Assembly: GCA_030587525.1 (NCBI GenBank)
Contig: JAUQYW010000300.1
Coordinates: 1-21,044 of the forward strand
Direction: 5' to 3'
Source of the DNA: Candidatus Sigynarchaeota archaeon
GTDB lineage: Archaea; Asgardarchaeota; Lokiarchaeia; Sigynarchaeales; Sigynarchaeaceae
DNA: 21,044 nucleotides
Part shown: positions 9,329 to 15,407 of the stretch, piece after piece
How positions within the stretch are numbered: the first letter of the stretch is position 1
Layout: each line of letters begins with the position of its first letter
The notes under the pieces: model-generated
Told to the model about the DNA's origin: nothing
The model's database searches: none
Seen by the model: the letters and a program-made list of their open reading frames with translations, nothing else
Position numbers and translations under genes: made by a program

Positions 9329-9344
9329 ATTTTTCAATTAGATG

Positions 9345-9439
9345 TATTGGTGTTAGCCCACACAGGAGTACCAGCAAGCAATTCTAGGCACTCCCCGTTT
9401 CTGGGCATCGAGGTATCAGCTCGATGCTCGCTTTTTTTT
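9345..9439 (+). ncRNA. Candidate small RNA (about 95 nt), or structured terminator region
   Basis: A segment without a convincing reading frame begins 25 bp after a TATA box. It ends in the perfect eight-base-pair hairpin GCATCGAG/CTCGATGC (9405-9412 with 9420-9427, seven-base loop), then TCGC and eight T residues (9432-9439). It contains GTGTTAGCCCACAC at 9350-9363, close to the 14-bp palindrome at 9521. I see no tRNA cloverleaf, no C/D boxes and no ANA tail for an H/ACA RNA. The alternative is that the hairpin and T run only terminate the M28-like gene. Confidence 0.35.
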
Positions 9440-9520
9440 CATCGTCAATATTCTGAAAAAAGCAGATTCAGGTAGTAATTGGAACAAACGTGCAAATTGG
9501 TCGTGAATTAATGGAGCTTA

Positions 9521-9534
9521 GTGTGGGCCCACAC
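9521..9534. promoter_or_regulatory. 14-bp perfect palindrome upstream of the serpin gene
   Basis: GTGTGGGCCCACAC is a perfect inverted repeat with no spacer. It lies about 10-25 bp before a TATA-like AATTATAGC (9545-9552) that would serve the serpin gene, which is operator-like placement for a dimeric regulator. A 12-of-14 match occurs at 9350-9363. Confidence 0.4.
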
Positions 9535-9581
9535 ACCAAAAAGCAATTATAGCTTGTTTTCGGAACAGTCTTGTGTTCGTT

Positions 9582-10838
9582 ATGAAACGGTACTGTGCAC
9601 ATAAAAATGCCTTGATCGGCGCGGCATTCGCCGTGCTGTTCATCGCTCCAATCACCCTTCACCAGTTCATACCTTATACGCGGCAGGTTGATGCCAGTGG
9701 ATCGACGGAGGAAATGATGCGTGTTGTTGCTAATTCGAGCAACACATTCGGGATTGACTTGTATCGTGAGATTCAGGACGGTGCATCCAACGTCTTCTTC
9801 TCGCCATGGAGCATCACGTCAGCGATGCTGATGCTACAAGAAGGTGCACGAAACCAGACCGCCGCCGAGATCGCCGACGTGTTCCATCTTGGCGATATGG
9901 AGACCTGGCGTCCAAACTATGCGGGCATTCACAACAGGCTCGTTGGTGGCGAGCGCTTCACCCTGCGAACCGCGAACGCCTTGTGGGCTGACCAGTCCCA
10001 TGCGTTCAACGCCGAGTATATCGGAATCATCGACCGCTATTACGGCGGTGGAACTCGTTATATGGATTTCGCGAATTCCCCGGACACGGCGTGCCAGGAG
10101 ATCAATGACTGGGTAGCCGATATAACCAACGATAGGATCCGCGACCTCCTCCAGCCGGGCGATGTCAGCCCGTTAACGAGGCTGGTCATCACCAATGCCA
10201 TCTATTTTAACAGTGCCTGGAAGTACCAGTTCAAACCCGACCAGACCACCAACCGAACGTTCTACTCCCCATCGGGTTCTCAGAGCATCCCCTTCATGCA
10301 TCTGGGCGAATCGGACCTTTATTTCAACTACATGGAGAATAATCTCTTGCAGATGCTTGAATTACCATACACGGGAGACCGGCTCTCGATGCTCCTCTTG
10401 CTGCCACGTGTAAACGTGACGCTTGTCGATTTCGTCGAACAGCACTTGTCAACGGCAGCGCTTGACGCGTGGAAAGCCGAGATGGCTCAAGAAGAAGTGG
10501 AAATCAACGTGCCCACTTTCGACATCGAGACCAGGTATGACTTGATACCCGTCCTCGAAGCCTTGGGAATGTCGAAGGCATTCTCGCCGTCCGAGGCGGA
10601 TTTCTCTGGCTTGGACGGCACGCGCGATCTCTCCGTGAGCAGCATCGTCCACCAAGCATTTGTTGCCGTTAACGAGGTCGGCACGGAAGCCGCGGCTGCC
10701 ACGGCGATCGTCGTGTGGCTTACCGCGATCGGGTACGATCATATCTTCCTGGCGAACCGGCCCTTTATCTTCCTCATTCAGGAGCGCACGACGGGCGCGA
10801 TCTTGTTCATGGGTTCCTTTACCGATCCGTCCAGCTAA
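9582..10838 (+). CDS. Secreted or membrane-anchored serpin (serine/cysteine protease inhibitor)
   Basis: Serpins trap target proteases by inserting a cleaved reactive loop into beta-sheet A. The N-terminus (MKR, then a hydrophobic stretch over residues 9-30) is a signal peptide or anchor, so the inhibitor acts outside the cell membrane. The serpin core runs from about residue 55 (NTFGIDLY, NVFFSPWSI) through LVITNAIYFNSAWKYQF (201-217) to the C-terminal signature FLANRPFIFLI (389-399). The hinge EVGTEAAAATA (365-375) has the Gly, Thr and small-residue run expected of an inhibitory serpin. Counting P17 as Glu365 places P1-P1' near Thr381-Ala382, although the loop is about two residues longer than in alpha-1-antitrypsin, so the cut site is uncertain. 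The start is ATG 9582; GTG 9573 in frame is an alternative. The length is 418 residues. Confidence 0.93.
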   Translation: MKRYCAHKNALIGAAFAVLFIAPITLHQFIPYTRQVDASGSTEEMMRVVANSSNTFGIDLYREIQDGASNVFFSPWSITSAMLMLQEGARNQTAAEIADVFHLGDMETWRPNYAGIHNRLVGGERFTLRTANALWADQSHAFNAEYIGIIDRYYGGGTRYMDFANSPDTACQEINDWVADITNDRIRDLLQPGDVSPLTRLVITNAIYFNSAWKYQFKPDQTTNRTFYSPSGSQSIPFMHLGESDLYFNYMENNLLQMLELPYTGDRLSMLLLLPRVNVTLVDFVEQHLSTAALDAWKAEMAQEEVEINVPTFDIETRYDLIPVLEALGMSKAFSPSEADFSGLDGTRDLSVSSIVHQAFVAVNEVGTEAAAATAIVVWLTAIGYDHIFLANRPFIFLIQERTTGAILFMGSFTDPSS

Positions 10839-10905
10839 TCACGCGGTACCGCGTCCCATCCGGGATTAAAAATAATCTTCTTTTCGCTTGAATTTAAATA
10901 ACATG

Positions 10906-11052
10906 TCCAATTGCAATGCTGGTCCTGGTCGCCGGAGGCGATCACCACTTCCCTGGTCTCAAACACGATACTCAACTCCGGGTGATTAGAGGCTTGACAC
11001 GATAGCACTTTCGTTGATATGCAACCGGCACGCGACGCGAGCATGAAAGGCA
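10906..11052 (+). repeat. GC-rich island repeat R1 (truncated copy)
   Basis: The leftmost copy of the seven-member repeat lies between the serpin gene and the eight-TM gene, which converge. It keeps only the left third. The hairpin at 10926-10944 (TGGTCGCC, loop GGA, GGCGATCA) differs from the other copies at both strands of one base pair (C-G to T-A), a compensatory change, and has one further wobble. Downstream it shares GATATGCAACCGGCACGCG with R6 almost exactly, so R1 and R6 belong to one subtype. Its left edge (TCCAATTGCAATGCTGGTC) is shared with R3 only. It ends 22 bp before the next gene's stop codon. Confidence 0.8.
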
Positions 11053-11074
11053 TTTCTTTGGAAACATACCAGGG

Positions 11075-11998
11075 TCATGGTACGGGAGGAATAATATATC
11101 CCAACCAAACTTGCCCAAAATAGCCAATAAGAATTTCAGAAGAAATGATTACAAGCAGACCGGTTATATTGATGATGAATCCAACAATTGCGACCTTGTT
11201 GAATCGGTCTTTTAAAATTCCAATTCCGCCGGCAATAGCGCCGATTAATAAAAAAACTATAGCACCCGAGACAAGAATCCAATTATAGTTCATGTCATAA
11301 TGTGGAAATATGTATATTCCATAAAGCATGGCACCAACGATTGAAGGCACAACCGACACGTTCGCAATCCCGAGAATGACCGACCAGGTTATCCAGTTCT
11401 TGGAAAAACCTTCAAGAATATGAGTATGCCTCGGAAACCAGGATCGTTGGCCTGATACATCGCCGGCCGATATCTCCGTCGTTCTATTGGGTTTGATGCA
11501 ACTAATCAAGATTACTACGCCGAGGATAAGGATATATGTACCAAAAGGACTCGGAACGAGGATGCCATATGGATACCATGAATTGTTCGTGACGAGTAAT
11601 ACCACGTTTAAACCAAGACCCGCGAGAATAAAGAAGATTTTAATGGATCGCACGATTGATGCAACAGCCTTATCTTCCCGATTGATTTTTTTGATGGTGA
11701 TGGCAGAAACAATTGTCCCGAAAATGGCAATCACGAGAGAAATTATAACCATGAGAAATGCGTATGTAACGGTATTGAAAGGCAAAGTTCCACCCATAGA
11801 TGGAAAAATCCAGAAATACAAGTAACCCCAAACCCACGTGATGAACATCAAGCCAACATCTAAAGTTATAAAGCGATCTCTTGTGCTCACGCAAGCTATA
11901 CTTGCGGGAAATACACCGGATGGAAGTACTAAGACGCCGATGATGAATGCAATCAAGCAGTTCTTAATCAATTTGTATTGAGTCGATATTTCAACCAT
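11075..11998 (-). CDS. Eight-TM integral membrane protein of unknown function
   Basis: I do not recognise a family. The 307-residue protein has about eight hydrophobic segments, near residues 10-33, 43-65, 74-100, 118-137, 150-168, 200-227, 233-257 and 265-292. A soluble loop of about 30 residues, rich in charged and Ser/Thr residues, lies between the fifth and sixth. No catalytic motif stands out. ATG 11998 is used; TTG 12001 precedes it directly. GGAG lies about 10 nt upstream and a TATA box 30-40 bp upstream. The gene is AT-rich compared with the left half of the window and with the repeats on both sides (R1 at its 3' end, R2 at its 5' end). Confidence 0.75.
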   Translation of the reverse strand: MVEISTQYKLIKNCLIAFIIGVLVLPSGVFPASIACVSTRDRFITLDVGLMFITWVWGYLYFWIFPSMGGTLPFNTVTYAFLMVIISLVIAIFGTIVSAITIKKINREDKAVASIVRSIKIFFILAGLGLNVVLLVTNNSWYPYGILVPSPFGTYILILGVVILISCIKPNRTTEISAGDVSGQRSWFPRHTHILEGFSKNWITWSVILGIANVSVVPSIVGAMLYGIYIFPHYDMNYNWILVSGAIVFLLIGAIAGGIGILKDRFNKVAIVGFIINITGLLVIISSEILIGYFGQVWLGYIIPPVP

Positions 11999-12029
11999 CA
12001 AGGGGCTCTCCAGTTAATTAGCCGCAATA

Positions 12030-12043
12030 AATAGTATATATCT
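12030..12043 (-). promoter_or_regulatory. TATA box of the eight-TM protein gene
   Basis: On the minus strand AGATATATACTATTTAT contains a strong archaeal TATA element. Transcription would start near 12012, leaving a short leader of about 14 nt that contains GGAG. This promoter lies outside repeat R2, so this gene does not depend on the repeat for expression. Confidence 0.55.
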
Positions 12044-12100
12044 CTATTGGATATTTTTGGAATGCCCCTCACACTACTTACCTTCGATCACACCACACTT

Positions 12101-12440
12101 CACGGGGGAACTACAGCTTCTCTTCCTGGCCGCCGGAGGCGGCCACCTCGGTCCCTGGCCCCGAACACGATGTCCAACGCGGGGTTCTACATACTGGTCG
12201 ATACGCTAACAAGTTCGGTGATATGCAACAAGCACGTGAAGGAGGGCATGAAACGAAAGCGATGATCCCTGCCAGGGAACAGGCCCTGGTGGCGGGCGAC
12301 GACCGGCTGCGTCCTGGCCGTGCCACCCACATGATGATACCTTGCACCGCCGCTCGTGATCCGCGGTGGTCCCACGGCGCCGGCGACGGTTGTTCACGGG
12401 TTGCGCCGCATGCGAATCACCGGCGATTTGAAAAACGGGC
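12101..12440 (+). repeat. GC-rich island repeat R2 (internally deleted copy)
   Basis: The core hairpin at 12127-12145 is perfect (TGGCCGCC, loop GGA, GGCGGCCA). The next modules follow in the standard order: GATATGCAAC, the small stem CCCTG/CAGGG and the GGTGGCGGGCGACGACCGG block. About 135 bp present in R5-R7 are then missing. The join lies at the short shared word CCAC, as expected for a deletion between short direct repeats. The distal module with the CGCCGGCGA stem remains, but the TATA-containing end is replaced by GCGCCGGCG. The copy ends about 14 bp from the stop codon of the HEPN gene. Confidence 0.85.
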
Positions 12441-12453
12441 GCCGGCGTCATAT

Positions 12454-12882
12454 TCACGACTTGTCCTTTCTTCGGAATGCTCGAAAGAACCGATCATCAT
12501 CGTCTTGTAACGAGATCCGTGGCTGTTCCTTAATGGCTTTTATTAATCGATTCTTGCTCTCCATGCACTGCTGGATTAAGCGCTCATCTATGATTTTTCT
12601 CAATTCATAATCTGCATCGATGCGCGCATCCCTCAGAAAGTTAAATTCAAGAAGGACTTCGTCATCCGCGATATTTTTTAATTCTTTCACTATCCACGAA
12701 TGATATCTCGTCAATTCCGCCTTTGGAATGCTGATCTTGTATTGCATTTGAACCCAGTGCAGGATGCCATAATACACTCGACTGATTCCAGTTCGATACA
12801 TGGACTCGAGCAAATTCGATGGAATTTCGTTCTTATGTTCCATCAAATGTTCAGAAAAATCTATGAAATCGAATGGATCCAT
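12454..12882 (-). CDS. HEPN-domain protein (UPF0332-like), likely toxin or nucleic-acid-binding partner
   Basis: HEPN proteins are all-alpha RNases, or nucleotide- and RNA-binding proteins, of toxin-antitoxin and defence systems. The 142-residue protein shows the family pattern: an N-terminal helix with RTGISRVYYGILHW (residues 30-43) matching the R...AYYA.fh helix, then HSWIVKEL, then LRDARIDADYELRKII (83-98), matching the R..ADY motif of UPF0332-like HEPN proteins. The catalytic RX4-6H motif of the RNase forms is not visible, so enzymatic activity is uncertain. The start ATG lies 7 bp after the stop of the upstream gene, which suggests one transcript and coupled translation. The gene is AT-rich, and repeat R2 lies just beyond its stop. 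Confidence 0.7.
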   Translation of the reverse strand: MDPFDFIDFSEHLMEHKNEIPSNLLESMYRTGISRVYYGILHWVQMQYKISIPKAELTRYHSWIVKELKNIADDEVLLEFNFLRDARIDADYELRKIIDERLIQQCMESKNRLIKAIKEQPRISLQDDDDRFFRAFRRKDKS

Positions 12883-12889
12883 GCAATCA

Positions 12890-13246
12890 TCAAGCTATTT
12901 TGAAGATGATCATGAATTGCCGCTGAATTTTCCGCAATTCCTTGAATTCGGCACTATCCTTCGATCTGAATGCCAAGTATTCTTTTAAACCACGCGTAAA
13001 TTGCTCCTGCAACCTTGCCCGGGATATACCTTCAACGGCTTGAACGTGAACCTCGATCCGGGGTTCAGAAAAATCCATGTCTGGATCCTGGAAAAGGGAG
13101 AATTCAATCTTCGAGGGGATCGCAGGATAGATGTCAGGAAACTTGTCTTGCATGAAATTAAAGAAAATATCCTTGAACTGGCTCATCTTTTCATTCGATT
13201 GAAGCAAGGCTTGAAATGCGCTTGTAAATTCGCAAGAGACATCCAT
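12890..13246 (-). CDS. Small partner protein of the HEPN gene, possible antitoxin; 5' end abuts a repeat
   Basis: The family is not recognised. The first gene of a tight two-gene unit, it encodes at least 118 residues with a predicted alpha/beta pattern (KIEFSLFQDPDMDFSEPRIEVHV, split here as a strand-turn-strand) and a long charged C-terminal helix. It has no GSxxRG motif, so it is not the MNT nucleotidyltransferase usually paired with HEPN toxins. The frame stays open upstream of ATG 13246, with natural-looking codons (VVPSRERNPENDIKKGF, then EKYL) up to the edge of repeat R3 at about 13313. No start codon occurs in that extension. The original N-terminus may therefore have been lost at the repeat, leaving either an internal start at 13246 or a gene fused to the repeat. 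Confidence 0.6.
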   Translation of the reverse strand: MDVSCEFTSAFQALLQSNEKMSQFKDIFFNFMQDKFPDIYPAIPSKIEFSLFQDPDMDFSEPRIEVHVQAVEGISRARLQEQFTRGLKEYLAFRSKDSAEFKELRKIQRQFMIIFKIA

Positions 13247-13312
13247 GAGATACTTCTCGAAACCTTTCTTAATATCATTTTCGGGATTTCGCTCTCGACT
13301 TGGAACAACGAA

Positions 13313-13570
13313 TCCAAGTGCAATGCTGGTCCTGGCCGCCGGAGGCGGCCACCTCGCCCCTGGCCCCGAACACGATGTACAACGCGGGGCGCTAGATAAC
13401 TGGTCGATGCGCTAACAAGTTCGGTGATATGCAACCGGCACGTGAAGGAGGGCATGAAACGAAAGCGATGATCCCTGCGAGGGAACAGGCCCTGGTGGCG
13501 GGCGACGACCGGCTGCATCCTGGCCGTGCCACCGCAGCGGCTTTCCAGGATGAAACGGCCCTGCTGCTGG
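13313..13570 (+). repeat. GC-rich island repeat R3 (3'-truncated copy)
   Basis: The hairpin at 13333-13351 is perfect with a GGA loop. The copy is very close to R2 through the variable module (CGTGAAGGAGGGCATGAAAC and the TCCCT/AGGGA stem with loop GCG), then matches R5 through GCAGCGGCTTTCCAGGATGA, and breaks off about 20 bp later. It shares its left edge with R1. Both flanks are unusual: the minus-strand gene on the left stays open into the repeat, and the plus-strand membrane gene on the right is in frame with the repeat's own open frame. Confidence 0.85.
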
Positions 13571-14112
13571 GTCGATACCATAACATTACGATTCTAAGGC
13601 AAGTGTTTCATGGAAACTATAAGGTGGCGTCTTTGAACGAGAAATTCCCGGACGATGTTTTTGGCAAGCATTGGTTTCGGAAAGATAGTATTGTATCGGC
13701 CATCATATTCTCCGTGGCATTCTTCCTGGTGATTTTCGATGGAACGGTGAGATCATGGCTGGACACGCAACCTGTGGCCGTTCGTCTTGTCGTTCTTCCA
13801 TCTACAGGCGCGGTCTTCATCGTAATGCAGCTAATGCATCAACAAATTAAAAAACGAATATCAAATCCAGGTGGAAACGAAAAACTGGCTTTGCTGGGCC
13901 GCCGGGAATGTCGTAACGAATTCACATCCATTTTCCTTTGGCCTGTCGCTCTTTCCCCTATACTCCTCGCGGGAGTTGTCGTAGATCTCGTAATCGAGGG
14001 CCATGCGAGTTTGCCGGTTATATTTGCATTTATCCTTTATGTTGTCCTGACGATCGTTTCGTTCGTGCGCTCGGTTCGCGTGTTCAGGAATATCCTTCAC
14101 ATCTCGGGTTAG
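13429..14112 (+). CDS. Four-TM membrane protein with repeat-derived N-terminus
   Basis: The family is not recognised. From residue about 85 the protein has four hydrophobic segments (SIVSAIIFSVAFFLVIF; VAVRLVVLPSTGAVFIVMQLM; LWPVALSPILLAGVVVDLV; VIFAFILYVVLTIVSFV) and a basic loop KKRISNPGGNEK. The first 45 or so residues from ATG 13429 are encoded by repeat R3 and match the same frame in R2 and R5, so they are unlikely to be the original N-terminus. No ATG occurs between the repeat edge and the first TM. GTG 13603 or GTG 13624 could be the native starts. It is the only plus-strand gene inside the island, so it breaks the otherwise uniform strand order. The gene may be 5'-truncated. Confidence 0.55.
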   Translation: MQPAREGGHETKAMIPAREQALVAGDDRLHPGRATAAAFQDETALLLGRYHNITILRQVFHGNYKVASLNEKFPDDVFGKHWFRKDSIVSAIIFSVAFFLVIFDGTVRSWLDTQPVAVRLVVLPSTGAVFIVMQLMHQQIKKRISNPGGNEKLALLGRRECRNEFTSIFLWPVALSPILLAGVVVDLVIEGHASLPVIFAFILYVVLTIVSFVRSVRVFRNILHISG

Positions 14113-14131
14113 GACACGGCCAAGCAAAAAA

Positions 14132-14248
14132 ATGGAGGACTGCCTTCCCGATCTTGATGGTATTAGAATCCCACGCTATGATCGGAGGTATGATCGTTCC
14201 TATAAAATGGCGGTTGTTACAGGATTAGCCAAGATCGCGAAAATAAGA
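14132..14248 (+). pseudogene. Possible 5' fragment of a plus-strand gene cut off by the nuclease cassette
   Basis: Twenty bases after the membrane ORF, a frame begins with ATG and reads as plausible protein for about 40 codons (MEDCLPDLDGIRIPRYDRRY, then a segment rich in Arg, Lys and Ala). It then runs straight into the antisense strand of the Rpn-like gene A, where it stops looking like protein. The simplest reading is the leading fragment of a gene whose remainder was lost when cassette A arrived. A chance open frame cannot be excluded. Confidence 0.3.
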
Positions 14249-15088
14249 TTAAGAGGATTTTCTCGCCTTTCTTGCCGGTTTCTTCTTCTCAGACTTTCGG
14301 CGAGCAATAGCTTGCTCAAGCTGATCAATACCTACAGCATCGATCACCTTGTCAACGCCCACAGCATCGATCACCTTGTCAAGACCTATTTCCGTTATCA
14401 TCGTCTCGATGCCCAAGTCTTCGATGGCATGTTTCATGCTCCGGCGCACGTCAGCCGGCAAGATCTCGTTTATCTCGGTCATATCTTTCACCTTGTCATG
14501 ATAGAAGTAATAAATCAAGCTTATAATCGTTCCCATGGCATTGCGCAAGTCGGTACCAGCACGAGCGATTTGCACGATGGCCCTCTTGATGGTCTCGATG
14601 GACCCGAGCAAAAGCAATGGTACGTTTTCATCTGTCACGTCCAGCTCGTCGCAGACAACCACGCGACACGGGCATGGAAATCCAGTTATAACCTCGTAGA
14701 CACCGCTGTTGCTAGTGCTTTCAGCGATCTTGCACGCCAACAATCCGTCGAGAAAGCCCGGGCGCTTGGCTGCAATGTACCACGCCGTGACGCGCCCGCG
14801 CATCTCGTCGATGCCGATGCCATGCTGGTCGCCATATAGCCCAACATAACCAAGCAACTTAGAAAAGCTTTCCTTGCTGGGCTTGTCCACATCGCTCTTG
14901 TACTCGAGCAAGTTGTCCTTGGCGAAGTGCCGGGCCAGGAGTGGAATACCTAGCTGAACTGGCGTGTCACCCTTGTAACGGGCAACCATGTCGATTTCCA
15001 ACGGCAATGTCCCGACTTTTTCAGCCCTCGCATCGCAACCGGCGAGTAATTCCTTCATAACCAGCTTGAAGATGTAATCGAACGCCAT
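14249..15088 (-). CDS. Rpn-like PD-(D/E)XK nuclease-fold protein, copy A
   Basis: The 279-residue protein resembles the Rpn / PD-(D/E)XK recombination-promoting nuclease group, DNases linked to mobile elements. The N-terminus MAFDYIFKLVMKELL has the D..FK helix of that group. The likely active site is Asp33 in LPLEID (29-33), then Glu62-Tyr63-Lys64 in NLLEYKSD, followed by a helix with LLGYVGLYGDQ. The C-terminus is Lys/Arg-rich (KKKPARKARKSS), suitable for nucleic acid binding. It is about 70% similar to copy B. Near the C-terminus the octapeptide DKVIDAVG occurs twice in tandem (a 24-27 bp DNA duplication near 14327-14380), whereas copy B has it once. ATG 15088 is used; GTG 15100 in frame is also conserved in both copies. 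The family assignment rests on motifs only. Confidence 0.62.
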   Translation of the reverse strand: MAFDYIFKLVMKELLAGCDARAEKVGTLPLEIDMVARYKGDTPVQLGIPLLARHFAKDNLLEYKSDVDKPSKESFSKLLGYVGLYGDQHGIGIDEMRGRVTAWYIAAKRPGFLDGLLACKIAESTSNSGVYEVITGFPCPCRVVVCDELDVTDENVPLLLLGSIETIKRAIVQIARAGTDLRNAMGTIISLIYYFYHDKVKDMTEINEILPADVRRSMKHAIEDLGIETMITEIGLDKVIDAVGVDKVIDAVGIDQLEQAIARRKSEKKKPARKARKSS

Positions 15089-15198
15089 GCGCCATGCCAC
15101 GACCGTGGCTTTCAGGATTTCTGCGTGAATCGTTCACTAGATCATATGAATTCCCTTAAACACCCCCTTTTTCAACCGAACTCGTATCGTATTCCCCT

Positions 15199-15350
15199 GA
15201 ATCCCGGGATAACGGGAACCGCAACCTCGTTCCCTGGCCGCCGGAGGCGGCCACTTCGTCCCTGGCTTCGAGCAGGATGGGCGACGCGCGACGTTAAACG
15301 ATCAACGCGCTAGCACACTTGTTGATATACAACCTAAACGATCTGCGGAA
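15199..15350 (+). repeat. GC-rich island repeat R4 (short copy)
   Basis: The copy starts with the left mini-palindrome TCCCG...CGGGA (15202-15217), then the perfect hairpin at 15235-15253 with a GGA loop. It continues with a decayed version of the variable module (GCTAGCAC, TTGATATACAACC) and stops before the GGTGGCGGGCGACG block. The 110 bp between the start of nuclease gene A and this repeat closely match the corresponding stretch between gene B and R6, so gene, 5' flank and repeat were copied together. It ends about 55 bp from the stop codon of the next gene. Confidence 0.8.
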
Positions 15351-15407
15351 ATTTGCGGTAAGGCTTCTTCGTCGCATAGAAAACCTTAAACCTTATTAGA
15401 ACTAGTG

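Noticed and set aside
9345..9439. tRNA or H/ACA RNA between the M28-like and serpin genes
   Set aside because: There is no cloverleaf arms pattern or T-loop, and no ANA tail after the hairpin; a T run follows instead.
15270..15320. Classical integron attC site
   Set aside because: Only R4 contains a GTTRRRY word (GTTAAAC), and no copy shows the paired R and L boxes of attC. The layout is integron-like but the site is not.
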